A DNA stretch of 64,000 bases from Anaerolineae bacterium (GTDB lineage: Bacteria; Chloroflexota; Anaerolineae; Aggregatilineales; Phototrophicaceae): NCBI GenBank assembly GCA_019912965.1, contig JAIOHM010000023.1, positions 19,989-83,988 on the forward strand, written 5' to 3'. The notes beneath the pieces were generated by a model. It did not search any database and was not told the DNA's origin. It was given only the letters and a program-made list of their open reading frames with translations. How positions within the stretch are numbered: the stretch's first letter is position 1; every line of letters starts with the position of its first letter. The position numbers and the translations under genes are program-made. Of the stretch, positions 52,139 through 61,518 are shown in pieces.

Positions 52139-54391
52139 ATGTTTCGAATTCGACTCGTCTGGCTCATGCTTGGAATTTCGTTGTTATTCGCTTTGCCGCT
52201 GGGGGCGCAGGATACAACCACAACTCGCGACCCGGCTTTATTGGCTCAACAACTGCTGGGTTATGATGGCGGGTCAGCAATTCCCGATCCATTTCCGGTC
52301 TATGCTCCCGGCGATACCGCATCTTTCTGGGTGAGCAAGGTGGAGGCAGAGACGCCAACACAGATTGCCGCGACGCTGGCCGCCGCGACAGATGGCCTGT
52401 ATATCTGGGTAGAAGAAGGCATTGAGTACGATCCTGAAGCGCTGGCTCCGTTTGCCCAACAGTTGGATTTTGTGTTCTCGCTGCTGCGGATTACCGATAA
52501 CCGTGGGGCGCTAACCACTGCACCACAGTCGCGGCTTGAGCTTGAGATGTTCTCGCTGCTACAAATCCCGGATGCGGATAACGATCCTCATCTGTATGTG
52601 CTGTTTGCACGTGACCTCCGCGATAATCGGGTGACGATTTATAACCCGAATAACAGTTTGCCCGCGCAACTTGCCCCCGGTGGTTACACCAATCAGCATG
52701 AGATGGTCATCGTGAATACCTCGGCTTTTCCCGGTGTGGTGCTGGCTGACCCGGCCTACCAGAGCGTACTTACCCGGCAGTTCTTCAACCTGTTAGCCTT
52801 TCACAATACGCCGGGGCAAGCACCCTGGCTGCGTGAGGCGCTGGCGAATTACATGCTGCTGCAAATTAATGAACGGACGATTACCCAGGATGATCTGGCA
52901 GCCTTTATGAGCGCGCCGGATACCTCGCTGATCCAGAGTGGTGGTGGACAAGGGTTCGGGGCGGGGCAGTTGTTTCTGGGTTATGTACGTCAGCGGTTTG
53001 GCGCTGCGGTGTTCACGGAGTTGTTCAGTGAAGTGGGAATGGGACTCGCGCCTTTAGACCGCGTGCTGACACGGAACAATATCACTGATCTGGAAACTGG
53101 TTTGCCGATTACGGCACGAGATGTGTTCGCCGATTTTGTAATGGCGAATGTGCTGAATGGGGGCATCGGTGACGGTCGTTTCCAATACACCGATCTGCAA
53201 GCAGAGTTGTCGCCCGCAACAGCAGTGCTGCGTGATCAGTTTGATTTTCAGGTCGATAATCTGGCGGTGACACAATTTGGGACGGCTTATGTGCTGATGT
53301 CCACATCAAATCCGGTGGACTTCCGGCTGATCTTTAGTGGTCCAAGCCTGACGCAACGTTTACCTGTTCCCGGCGATCCGGCCAATCATTTCTACTGGTC
53401 GAATAATGGGTTGAACGAAACCACATCCCTGACCCGCACTTTTGACCTGACAGGTGTTCAAGCAGCCACCCTGACCTTTGACGCATGGTATACACTGGCT
53501 GACCGCTGGAATTATGGTTATGTGCAGGTTTCAGCGGATGGCGGGGCGACGTGGGATGTGCTGCCTGCCAGCAATACGACGACCGAAAATGCTTATGGGG
53601 TAGCTTATGGTGCAGGATTCACGGGCATCAGCAATCCTGAACCACCCCGCCCGTTCCCATATCTGGGTGTTGGGCTGGATTCGGATGGCATCACCATTAT
53701 TTCGATTACAGAGGATAGCCCTCTGCAAGGGACTGATGTACGGGTGGGTGATGTGATTGCCGGATTCGATGAGCAAACATGGTCGGGGCAAGTCAGCGTG
53801 ATTGGTTATCTCTCCAACTTTAACCCCGGCGATCCGGTTAATCTGTACATGCAGCGCGGCGATGAATTTTTCAGTCAGGAAGTTGTACTGGCGGTACATC
53901 CAACGCGCGTCTTTCCGCAGGAGTCGTTGTGGCTGTCGCAAACGGTTGATCTTTCAGCTTATGCCGGTCAACAAGTTTTGGTGCGTTTTGCTTACATCAG
54001 CATGGCGGAGACACAAGATCGCGGATTTGCGGTGGATAACATCACTATTCCCGAAATCGGCTTCATGGATACTGCTGAGTCTGGCGTTCCCGGCTGGACG
54101 TTGAACGGCTGGCAGCAAATGAGTAATCAGGTTCAACAGCGGTATCTGGTGCAGTATGCGCTGCTGGATTCGGACAATCCGGCGAATGCGCGGGTAGTAC
54201 GGCTGATTGGAACACGCGACACGGTAACGGCTGGAGCGTGGGATTTGAGCCTGACCCCCAATCAGCTTATGGTGCTGGCGATTTCCGGTTTGAATGATGA
54301 TACCGATGCAATTGCACCGTTTACTCTGGCAGCACAAAGCGATGGAACACCCGCTGAAACTACACCAACCAGCGGGCAACAGGGTACATAA
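52139..54391 (+). CDS. Large secreted protein: inactive gluzincin-like region and PDZ inserted in an immune-inhibitor-A-type jelly-roll
   Basis: A 750-residue protein with signal peptide FRIRLVWLMLGISLLFALPLGA. Residues 190-245 have the layout of a gluzincin peptidase (WLREALANYM, like the Glu zinc ligand segment), but the HExxH position reads RQFFN, so no zinc site. Residues about 428-495 (FDLTGVQAATLTFDAWYTL, YVQVSADGGATW) and 590-640 (VDLSAYAGQQVLVRFAYIS, GFAVDNI) are two halves of the jelly-roll domain of immune-inhibitor-A-type proteins, split by a PDZ domain (505-583: GVGLDSDGITIISITEDSPL). The C-terminal tail is Thr/Pro-rich. It is followed three bases later by the DUF6062 gene. Confidence 0.8.
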   Translation: MFRIRLVWLMLGISLLFALPLGAQDTTTTRDPALLAQQLLGYDGGSAIPDPFPVYAPGDTASFWVSKVEAETPTQIAATLAAATDGLYIWVEEGIEYDPEALAPFAQQLDFVFSLLRITDNRGALTTAPQSRLELEMFSLLQIPDADNDPHLYVLFARDLRDNRVTIYNPNNSLPAQLAPGGYTNQHEMVIVNTSAFPGVVLADPAYQSVLTRQFFNLLAFHNTPGQAPWLREALANYMLLQINERTITQDDLAAFMSAPDTSLIQSGGGQGFGAGQLFLGYVRQRFGAAVFTELFSEVGMGLAPLDRVLTRNNITDLETGLPITARDVFADFVMANVLNGGIGDGRFQYTDLQAELSPATAVLRDQFDFQVDNLAVTQFGTAYVLMSTSNPVDFRLIFSGPSLTQRLPVPGDPANHFYWSNNGLNETTSLTRTFDLTGVQAATLTFDAWYTLADRWNYGYVQVSADGGATWDVLPASNTTTENAYGVAYGAGFTGISNPEPPRPFPYLGVGLDSDGITIISITEDSPLQGTDVRVGDVIAGFDEQTWSGQVSVIGYLSNFNPGDPVNLYMQRGDEFFSQEVVLAVHPTRVFPQESLWLSQTVDLSAYAGQQVLVRFAYISMAETQDRGFAVDNITIPEIGFMDTAESGVPGWTLNGWQQMSNQVQQRYLVQYALLDSDNPANARVVRLIGTRDTVTAGAWDLSLTPNQLMVLAISGLNDDTDAIAPFTLAAQSDGTPAETTPTSGQQGT

Positions 54392-54393
54392 GT

Positions 54394-55092
54394 ATGGCAT
54401 CACTGCCGTTTAATTTTTATGATCTGTTAGAAACATTACCTCAGCCGGGATGTGCGGTGTGCAACCTGTGCGAACGGGATGTCAATCGCTTTCTGGATTC
54501 ACATTTGTATGAGTATGTGAACACACCGGATACGCATGTGGCGATGCGTGCCAGCCGCTTTCTGTGTAACCAGCACACGCATCAACTGGTGCATTATGGG
54601 GCAAGCGTGCTGGGTATCGCCATTCTGGAAGCCTCGGTGTTGTGGGAACTGCTCAGGCTGGCCGAAGTGCCGAGCGGCGGTGCATTCGCGCGTTTGCGGG
54701 GTGGAACGCATTCGACGGCTGATCGACTGGAACCGACGGGTTCGTGTATGGCCTGCGATGTGCTTACACGGGCGGAAAAAGATCATGTTCGGGTGCTAGC
54801 CGAGCTGGTGACTGATGCGCGGATGGGGGAAGCCTTTCGCGATTCGGCGGGATTGTGTCTGCCGCATTTTCGGTTGGCATTACGGGCAGCACCCGGCGCT
54901 GCCCAGCAAGAACGCTTGATGGAAATGCAAATGGCAATCTGGCGCGATTTGAAGGCTGAACTTGATATGTTTGCCAACAAGTACGATATTAACCACGCGC
55001 ACGAGGCGATGGGCGAAGAAGGTGATAGCTGGCGGCGTGCGCTGGAAATGTTGGCAGGACGCAAAGGCATCTTCGGTTTGCGAGGACGCTAG
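54394..55092 (+). CDS. DUF6062 family cysteine-rich protein
   Basis: A 232-residue cytoplasmic helical protein with CAVCNLCERDVNRFLDSHLYE at residues 19-39, then FLCNQHTHQLV, GSCMACDVLTRAEKDH and AGLCLPHFRLAL. The repeated C-x2-C and C-x-x-H spacing suggests metal binding, as in DUF6062 proteins. No catalytic role is known. It starts two bases after the secreted protein's stop and is probably cotranscribed. It overlaps the GH31 gene end by four bases (convergent). Confidence 0.8.
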   Translation: MASLPFNFYDLLETLPQPGCAVCNLCERDVNRFLDSHLYEYVNTPDTHVAMRASRFLCNQHTHQLVHYGASVLGIAILEASVLWELLRLAEVPSGGAFARLRGGTHSTADRLEPTGSCMACDVLTRAEKDHVRVLAELVTDARMGEAFRDSAGLCLPHFRLALRAAPGAAQQERLMEMQMAIWRDLKAELDMFANKYDINHAHEAMGEEGDSWRRALEMLAGRKGIFGLRGR

Positions 55093-57269
55093 CTTGTTTG
55101 CCGTGTGAACACCGGAATATGTTCGAGGGGACCATCCACTTCAACCGAACGTCCGCCTTTGAAATGTTGGCCTGTCCAGAAATCATACCACTCACCGGGG
55201 GGCAAGAAACATGTCAACCGGGAAATGCCCGATTCCACAACAGGACAAATCAGCAGATCGCGCCCAAAGTAATATTGATAGGGTGAGGCTTCGTCATTCC
55301 AGAGTTGGAGTGCCCGCATCATTGGCTCACCAGTGGCTGCACTATGCTGTGCCTCCTGCAAAATGTAAGGCATCAACCGCTGTCGAACGGCCATCAATTG
55401 CTTGAAGATGGGTATAACCCGCGCATCGCCCGTCAGAGTCTGAATGTTCCACGGGGTACGGTCGCGGCTGGGCTGTCGCTGCGGATTATATTCTGAATGA
55501 TATTGCATCACTGGACAAAATACCGCCATCGCTGCTGCTCGCAGATACAACTCGGCTGTTGGGATTGCCCCGCTGAAGCCGCCAAAATCCCATCCCCAAA
55601 ACGAAATCCCTGAAACTGCTGCGTTTAGCCCTGCCAGTATCGAATGCTGGAATGCCTCCCAAGTCGAGTTCTCATCACCAGCCCAGTGCAGCGGTGCGCG
55701 TTGTGAACCGGTATATCCGGCTCGACTGAAGGTGATGCCGCCACGTTTCTCTTTGGCAAAATCATAATAGGCTGATGTATAACGCTGCGAATATTCGTTC
55801 CACAGTTCATCTCCCCGGCGACCATCTGCAAAGCGTGTCTGTGCTCCCCATAAATGCTCGCCGCCGTCGGTCTTAAAACCGTCGATTCCGACTTCATCCA
55901 GCAAATAGGCGCGTTTATTCAGCCACCACTCCCGTTCATCAGGGTTCGTCACATCCCAGATGTATCCGCCTCGAAACCAGAATGGACGCACTTTGTGTAG
56001 GCTGCCATCAGCTTCATGCACCCCAAAGCCAGACTGTTCAAAATAGGTATGGTCAGCCTGATGTTGGTCGTGCGGTTGCTCCAATATTTTCAGCACCGGA
56101 ATTTGCCATAAGAGCACTTTGATTCCCTGTGCGTGCAACCGTTCCACCATGCCTTTGGGGTCTGTCCATTTACCATCAGGTGGAAAACTGAAGTCCTCAT
56201 AGGCAAAGGCTTCAGCCCCGGGTCTTGGCGTGTAATCGGCATCGTTCCAGATGTAGAAAGTGGTTTCGTCGCTCCAGGCTTCAATCACCAATACTGAGGG
56301 TTGGATGCCATTCGCCAGAGATGCTGCTACTTCCTGCTCTACCCGCGTTTGTGAGTTCCATTCGTTGCTGCTCATCCATAAACCGAAAGCCCATTCTGGT
56401 GGCAGTGCGGCAGGCCCTGTCATCCTTGCGAACTGCGCGATGATCGCCAGCGGATCGCTGCCGGTGAAACCGCGCAGCGAGAGGGTTTCATCTGCCCCCA
56501 GATCAGCTTCGAGCATCCAGCAGTCCAGCACGGTTGCCCCCAGATCGAACTGCATCCAGCGATTGCTTTCGACATATAAGCCGTAGCCAGCGGATGAGAG
56601 CAGGAACGGGATGGGCATATAGGTGCGTTTTTCTTGATTCTTGTACTGCTCGTACACACGTATATCAATGATGTTTCCACGCTGATCGAGGGCGTTAAAA
56701 CGCTCACCCAGTCCGAAGAAGCGTTCGTCCGGTGTACACGGGAACGTCAGACGGATGCGGCGTTTGTGCGCTCCATCCGTGAGCCATTCTACTTTCTGGA
56801 TGGCAGGCCAGTTTGTGGATACAGGGGATTCAGTGACCGATTGCAGATTGAGTTTGAATCCGGTCATTGCCCTGACATCCGTTTGCCATGTTTCCCCGCG
56901 CAGTATGTACTGTTCGCTGGTTTCACCTTCGGTCTCAATCCAATAAGTTAGCTTTTGACCATAAGGCGGCGCGGTCAGTTGCACCTGCCACACATCCTGA
57001 TCGATGCGAACCAAACGTTCCAGAAATTCCGCGCCAACACCTTCTTCCTGTTTCTGCTGCCAATCGATCTGCTGCTGGGCGTCAATCGCCAGTTCTGGTG
57101 CGTCATTCAAGCGATAATGGACGATCACATGTTTGGCAACCCCAGCAGGACGCGTAACAATACCAATTGTAAAGGTTTCATCCGCGAGTGGTTGTCGCGG
57201 GAAGCGTTCTTCTGGAAGCTGTTCGTAAGGATGCTCCTGACCATGTGGTGTGTGAACAATGGTAATCAT
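55089..57269 (-). CDS. Glycoside hydrolase family 31 (alpha-glucosidase/xylosidase-like)
   Basis: A 726-residue enzyme. An N-terminal beta domain is followed by the (beta/alpha)8 barrel with GFKTDGGE (nucleophile about D468) and WAGDENSTW (acid about D532), plus SRAGYTGSQRAPLHWAG and GWDFGGFSG, all typical of GH31. A C-terminal beta domain has LLICPVVESGISR. There is no signal peptide, so it acts in the cytoplasm on imported oligosaccharide. The ATG at 57269 overlaps the GH15-like stop (ATGA); a longer open frame upstream is rejected. It is the last gene of the sugar operon. Confidence 0.93.
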   Translation of the reverse strand: MITIVHTPHGQEHPYEQLPEERFPRQPLADETFTIGIVTRPAGVAKHVIVHYRLNDAPELAIDAQQQIDWQQKQEEGVGAEFLERLVRIDQDVWQVQLTAPPYGQKLTYWIETEGETSEQYILRGETWQTDVRAMTGFKLNLQSVTESPVSTNWPAIQKVEWLTDGAHKRRIRLTFPCTPDERFFGLGERFNALDQRGNIIDIRVYEQYKNQEKRTYMPIPFLLSSAGYGLYVESNRWMQFDLGATVLDCWMLEADLGADETLSLRGFTGSDPLAIIAQFARMTGPAALPPEWAFGLWMSSNEWNSQTRVEQEVAASLANGIQPSVLVIEAWSDETTFYIWNDADYTPRPGAEAFAYEDFSFPPDGKWTDPKGMVERLHAQGIKVLLWQIPVLKILEQPHDQHQADHTYFEQSGFGVHEADGSLHKVRPFWFRGGYIWDVTNPDEREWWLNKRAYLLDEVGIDGFKTDGGEHLWGAQTRFADGRRGDELWNEYSQRYTSAYYDFAKEKRGGITFSRAGYTGSQRAPLHWAGDENSTWEAFQHSILAGLNAAVSGISFWGWDFGGFSGAIPTAELYLRAAAMAVFCPVMQYHSEYNPQRQPSRDRTPWNIQTLTGDARVIPIFKQLMAVRQRLMPYILQEAQHSAATGEPMMRALQLWNDEASPYQYYFGRDLLICPVVESGISRLTCFLPPGEWYDFWTGQHFKGGRSVEVDGPLEHIPVFTRQTS

Positions 57270-58345
57270 GTTAAACTGTCCTTCAGCAGCGATTTCAACA
57301 ATAAATACATGCCATGCGACCATAAGAGTGGCGAAGCTGATGTACCCCAACGCTCTACCCACTGGTCATAATAGGCTGGTGCTAACAGATGTCCGGCTAC
57401 CTGTTCCGGCATTTCACCTGTGACACTTGCTTGTGCTTCTACCCAACTTATCAGGTTTTGTGCTTTTGTGGGCTGATCAAGTTCGAGATATGCCCAAGCC
57501 AACCACAGTGTCAGCAGCAGCCATTGGCCACCACCATAGTAGGTGTCTGCGCGGTATCGATACACGCCTTCACCGGGGCGATAGATATCCTGCTCGATCT
57601 TCGCTAACGTCTTTAGAAAACGGTGATCGTGAATATCGACCAGCTTATAGGGCAGGGCGAGCCACAACAGACTGGCATCCACCTCGTCATTACCCAGATA
57701 CTTCATGAAATGCCCGTCTGATGCAACGGCATTCGTCAATACGAAATCGCGTATTGTCTCTGGTAGCCCGCCAGGAACAAGTTCAGGTGAAAGCGACTGT
57801 ACCGCGCACAAGCCGCCGTACAGGGCTGCCAGTGTAGCTGGATGAATATGATGCCGATGTTCTTCCCAACAATCATAATTGGGGGAACGCCAGAGCGCCT
57901 CCAAATAACGCACCAGCAGCGCCACCGCCGGACGTGCTTCTTGCCATAGATCATCATCGCCATGAGCCTGAATGAACTGAACCAGTCCCCATAACCATGC
58001 ACCGTAGCCATCAAGTTGAAAGTCCGGCCAATCTTCCTGCCCGATACGACCATCAAGTTCAAAACGAGTCGGCAAATAATCGGCTTCGGTCAACCCTTCA
58101 CCCTTCGTTAATTTCGCCAGCAGCCCTTCCGCCTTGTCCCTGTACCGCAGGAGGGTGCGTGCTGCCCACTGGTGAAAAGCTCTGGCGCTCGTAGATTGCC
58201 CCACGACATCCATCCCGTGAGCAATCCACATGCCGTCCCGCAGCCAGCAGTAACCATACTGCGAGAAGCTAAGGCAGGCGGCGTAGGCCCCATCGAATTG
58301 ACCGGCATGAATAATTTCAATACTGCGTTGATGTAAATCGGGCAT
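57266..58345 (-). CDS. GH15-like glycoside hydrolase (glucoamylase-type catalytic domain)
   Basis: A 359-residue alpha/alpha-barrel protein: CWLRDGMWIAHGMDV at the N-terminus, then CWEEHRHHIHPATLAALYGG with the general-acid Glu pair, TYYGGGQWLLLTLWLAWAY and GEMPEQVAGHLL with the catalytic-base Glu. It is shorter than usual GH15 enzymes (no N-terminal beta-sandwich) and has no signal peptide. It probably releases glucose from the same imported alpha-glucan as GH31. Starts at 58366 (TTG), 58360 and 58345 are possible; the last has GGTGAG upstream. Confidence 0.85.
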   Translation of the reverse strand: MPDLHQRSIEIIHAGQFDGAYAACLSFSQYGYCWLRDGMWIAHGMDVVGQSTSARAFHQWAARTLLRYRDKAEGLLAKLTKGEGLTEADYLPTRFELDGRIGQEDWPDFQLDGYGAWLWGLVQFIQAHGDDDLWQEARPAVALLVRYLEALWRSPNYDCWEEHRHHIHPATLAALYGGLCAVQSLSPELVPGGLPETIRDFVLTNAVASDGHFMKYLGNDEVDASLLWLALPYKLVDIHDHRFLKTLAKIEQDIYRPGEGVYRYRADTYYGGGQWLLLTLWLAWAYLELDQPTKAQNLISWVEAQASVTGEMPEQVAGHLLAPAYYDQWVERWGTSASPLLWSHGMYLLLKSLLKDSLT

Positions 58346-58368
58346 GACCTCACTCACCATTCGCAAAG

Positions 58369-58394
58369 GAGAGGCGCACCAACGTGCGCCTCTC
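58369..58394 (-). terminator. Hairpin between the binding-protein and GH15 genes
   Basis: A perfect 11-bp stem, GAGAGGCGCAC/GTGCGCCTCTC, with a 4-base loop. There is no strong T tract, so it may attenuate rather than stop transcription, making more binding protein than hydrolases. Confidence 0.6.
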
Positions 58395-58411
58395 TTGATC
58401 TATATCAACAA

Positions 58412-59644
58412 CTACTGAATCAGTGAATCGAGTTCGGTTTTGGCCTGATCAAGCGCTTCCTGTGCGCTGAGTTCGCCATCGATAGCGCGTGTCAGCAGTG
58501 CGTTGACCGCATCCTGCATCTCGTTTTGGCGTTCGATAACCGGCGGGGTCACCGGGCTTTCCAGCGCAGTGAAGACGGCGGCACGGTTGGCGGGCGGGGT
58601 CTGGCTCAGATAGGCTTCGAAGTATTCCGGTTGGTTCAATGCAGGGAGTTCCCATGCGCTCTCAACTCGCACTGTAGCTGCGGTTTCGCTGGAGGCCATA
58701 AACTCCGCCCATGCCGCTGCTGCTTCGCTGTGTTCGGTTGTGGCAGAAACGGCTACACCGTTAGCGAAGAAGTGATGTGCATGCTGGTTAATCACGGGTT
58801 CGATCTCCACATCCCAATTGAATGGAGCGTCCTGAAATGCGCCAAACATCCAGATACCAGTGACGATCATCCCCAGTTTGCCACTCAGGAACAATTCGGA
58901 GTCTGATACGCCCGACAGTTCGGAAGCGGTTGGCATCAAATCATCGCCCATGAAGCTAATCATGGTTTCCAGGGTGCTAACACATGCGGGCGAATTGATG
59001 GTCGACTCGGTCATTTCGGCATTGAAGAAACTGCACTCACCATTCTGGGCGGCTTTCTTGTAGAACTCCCAGAACTGTACTGGCGAGAACAAGCCCCATG
59101 TATCATCACCCAGCGCACGGATGGCCTGCGCGGCTGCGACGGCATCACTCCAAGACCAATCAGCCGTTGGATATTCAACCCCGGCCTGATCGAAGAGATC
59201 GGCATTGTAGAACATCAGCACGGTCGAGAAGGTTGCCGGCAGTGCCATCTGCTTACCGTCATACTGGAAGGCTTCCAGCGCACGTGGGTAGAAGGGGGCA
59301 TCGCTATTGACCAGACCTGAAAGATCAAGCAGTGTATCATTGGCGGCGTAGGTGACGAAACTTTCATAGTTTAGCTCAAATACATCAGGAGCATCGCCGC
59401 TGGCGACACCTGCCTGAAGGAGGGTGAAATAATCAGCAAATGGTGCTGTTTCGACTTCAACTGTGATACCCGGATTGGCTTCTTCAAAGGCAGCGATGAT
59501 GGTATCCAGGTCTTCAAGATGATCAGGCGCGGCGGAAAATGTAAAATAGCGAATCGTGGTATCTTGCGCGAGAGCAGGCGCGACGATTCCCAATGTCAGC
59601 AGCACAACAGCAATTATCCAGATGGCAGTGAATTTTCGTAACAC
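58412..59644 (-). CDS. ABC sugar transporter substrate-binding protein (CUT1 type)
   Basis: A 410-residue protein with signal peptide TAIWIIAVVLLTLGIVAPALA and no lipobox. The family-1 binding-protein pattern includes FEEANPGITVEVETAPFADY, APDVFELNYESFVTYAAN, FYPRALEAFQYDGKQMALP, VLMFYNADLFDQAGVEYP and GKLGMIVTGIWMF. The GTG start at 59644 follows AAAGGA; the longer open frame upstream runs through a hairpin and is rejected. It is likely specific for alpha-linked oligosaccharides, inferred from the GH31/GH15 neighbours. Confidence 0.92.
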   Translation of the reverse strand: MLRKFTAIWIIAVVLLTLGIVAPALAQDTTIRYFTFSAAPDHLEDLDTIIAAFEEANPGITVEVETAPFADYFTLLQAGVASGDAPDVFELNYESFVTYAANDTLLDLSGLVNSDAPFYPRALEAFQYDGKQMALPATFSTVLMFYNADLFDQAGVEYPTADWSWSDAVAAAQAIRALGDDTWGLFSPVQFWEFYKKAAQNGECSFFNAEMTESTINSPACVSTLETMISFMGDDLMPTASELSGVSDSELFLSGKLGMIVTGIWMFGAFQDAPFNWDVEIEPVINQHAHHFFANGVAVSATTEHSEAAAAWAEFMASSETAATVRVESAWELPALNQPEYFEAYLSQTPPANRAAVFTALESPVTPPVIERQNEMQDAVNALLTRAIDGELSAQEALDQAKTELDSLIQ

Positions 59645-59676
59645 GATTTTTATCCTTTCAAACAACGAAATTCGAA

Positions 59677-59692
59677 ACGCAACATGTTGCGT
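59677..59692. repeat. Perfect 16-bp palindrome between permease and binding-protein genes
   Basis: ACGCAACATGTTGCGT is self-complementary and shares its 12-base core with the palindrome at 26559-26578. It lies between the second permease stop and the binding-protein ribosome site. Confidence 0.65.
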
Positions 59693-59700
59693 AGAGCAAC

Positions 59701-60594
59701 CTAACCTTTGATCCCGCTGGAAATCGCGCCGGAGACGAACCAACGCTGTGCCAGCAGGTATGCCACCAGTATGGGCAGCACCGTGATGACCGATCCAGCC
59801 ATCACCATATTCCACTCCGTGAGTGCACGCGGCCCCGCCTGCAAGGTCGCCAGCGCAATTGGCAGCGTCATTACATCCTCTCTGCGTGCCACGAACAGTG
59901 GATACAGATAGTTATTCCAGTAGCCCATAAAACTAAAAACACCCAGCGTCGCCAGCGAGGGCAGTGAAAGCGGCATAATAATCCGCCAGAAAATGGTGAA
60001 GTGATTCGCGCCATCCACAAAGGCAGCCTCTTCAAAATCCTTTGGCAGCGTTAGAAAGGATTGACGCAGCAAAAATGTCCCAAACGCGCTGAACAAACCG
60101 GGCACAATTAATGCGGCATAGGTGTTCATCCAGCCGAGCGACCGTACCAGGATAAATTGCGGAATAATCAACACAACAGCCGGGATCATCATGGTGACGA
60201 GATACAACAGGAATACAGTGTTCCGCCCCGGCCATTCGAGCCGCGCGAATGCATAGGCCGCCATTGCCGAGATGACAAGCTGCCCTAGCATCCCCAGCAG
60301 TGCCACAATCAGGCTGTTGAAAAAGGTGCGTCCCAGATCAATCCGGTCTGCAAGGCCGGTGTAACTCTCAAAGGTGACCGGATTGGGGATTAATTGCGGT
60401 GGTGTTTGCAGGATGTATGCCTGTGCCTTCAAGGATGTACTCAACATCCACAGGAAGGGCAGCACCATCAATGCGACAATCAACAGCATGGTGCAGATAC
60501 GCAAGATACGGGCGATAGATGTTGCAGTCCGGGTAGGAATAGTTTGCCCTGCAACGGACATATCGGTCACTTCGAGAGCATTACTCTGATTCAT
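59701..60594 (-). CDS. ABC sugar transporter permease (MalG-like)
   Basis: A 297-residue protein with six helices. The EAA loop EEAAFVDGANHFTIFWRIIMPLS is the site that docks the ATPase and is characteristic of CUT1 permeases; the N-terminal periplasmic segment has MLSTSLKAQAYILQTPPQ. The ATG at 60594 overlaps the upstream permease end by 14 bases. The binding protein and hydrolases follow. Confidence 0.93.
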   Translation of the reverse strand: MNQSNALEVTDMSVAGQTIPTRTATSIARILRICTMLLIVALMVLPFLWMLSTSLKAQAYILQTPPQLIPNPVTFESYTGLADRIDLGRTFFNSLIVALLGMLGQLVISAMAAYAFARLEWPGRNTVFLLYLVTMMIPAVVLIIPQFILVRSLGWMNTYAALIVPGLFSAFGTFLLRQSFLTLPKDFEEAAFVDGANHFTIFWRIIMPLSLPSLATLGVFSFMGYWNNYLYPLFVARREDVMTLPIALATLQAGPRALTEWNMVMAGSVITVLPILVAYLLAQRWFVSGAISSGIKG

Positions 60595-61483
60595 AGTAGA
60601 CCCACCGTTTTTGCAAACGAAGCTGCACAAAAGTGATGACGAAAATCAGCCCGAATAACACCCACGACATAGCTGAAGCGTAGCCCATCCGGTTGTAACT
60701 GAAGGCGTTTTTCACCACCTCTGTCACGATCACTTCTACCTGACGATCAGCGGCGCTGTCCCGCATCGGCATTAGCCATACCTGCTCAAATAATTGAAAG
60801 TAATTGATGAGCAATGTGATGGCGACAAAGAACATGGTTGGTGTCAGCAATGGCAGGGTGACATGCCGTAGACAGCGCCAGCGTCCAGCACCGTCAATAC
60901 GGGCTGCTTCGTAGTAGGTTTCGGAAATATTTTGCAATCCGCCCAGGTAAAGGAGAGCAATATAGCCAACATCTTTCCAAACACTGGTTATGACCATCGC
61001 GTACACTGCTGCCTGTGGCTCAAATAACCAGGCTGGCCCTTGAATTCCAAACACACTCAAAGCGAAATTGATGAGCCCGTAACTGGGGTTAAATATCCAC
61101 TTCCAGATCAGCGAGACCACTACCCATGAGGCGACCACTGGCAGGAATGTCGCTGTCCGCACCAGCAGCATTCCGGGGAATTTCTGGTTCAGGAACAGGG
61201 CAAGCGCCAGCCCCAGCACAAATACCGCCGGGACGTAGAGCGCGATGAACATCAATGTATACCGAAGTGCGCGCCAGAAATTTTCGTCACCAACCAATTC
61301 CTGAAAGTTGCTCAGGCCGACAAATTTGGGTGGTGACAGCAGATTCCAATCCTGAAAGGCTAACCAGAATGAGGAAATGATTGGATACACAACGAACAGC
61401 GCCAGGCCGGTCAGTCCGGGCAGCAAGAAAAACGCCACCCATTTCCACCGATGAATACCGCTATTCCAAGACATCTCACTCAT
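60581..61483 (-). CDS. ABC sugar transporter permease (MalF-like)
   Basis: A 300-residue protein with six helices and the EAA loop YYEAARIDGAGRWRCLRHVTLPLL. This pairs with the MalG-like permease as the membrane part of a CUT1 importer. No ATPase gene is found in the operon, so a shared MsmK/UgpC-type ATPase elsewhere is implied. A candidate operator ends two bases before the ATG at 61483. An alternative ATG lies nine bases in. Confidence 0.93.
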   Translation of the reverse strand: MSEMSWNSGIHRWKWVAFFLLPGLTGLALFVVYPIISSFWLAFQDWNLLSPPKFVGLSNFQELVGDENFWRALRYTLMFIALYVPAVFVLGLALALFLNQKFPGMLLVRTATFLPVVASWVVVSLIWKWIFNPSYGLINFALSVFGIQGPAWLFEPQAAVYAMVITSVWKDVGYIALLYLGGLQNISETYYEAARIDGAGRWRCLRHVTLPLLTPTMFFVAITLLINYFQLFEQVWLMPMRDSAADRQVEVIVTEVVKNAFSYNRMGYASAMSWVLFGLIFVITFVQLRLQKRWVYYESE

Positions 61484-61484
61484 C

Positions 61485-61499
61485 TTTCACTCAATGAAA
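61485..61499. promoter_or_regulatory. Candidate ROK operator at the transporter gene start
   Basis: TTTCACTCAATGAAA is a TTTCA-N5-TGAAA palindrome ending next to the start codon of the MalF-like permease. It matches 13 of 15 bases of the site at 62708-62722 in the same orientation. Confidence 0.65.
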
Positions 61500-61518
61500 A
61501 AACATTGTGAAAAAAATA

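Noticed and set aside
57270..57362. N-terminal extension of the GH31 enzyme
   Set aside because: It overlaps the GH15-like coding end; the ATGA overlap at 57266-57269 gives a better start.
59645..59815. N-terminal extension of the sugar-binding protein
   Set aside because: It would run through an intergenic palindrome and bury the signal peptide; the GTG at 59644 has a ribosome site.
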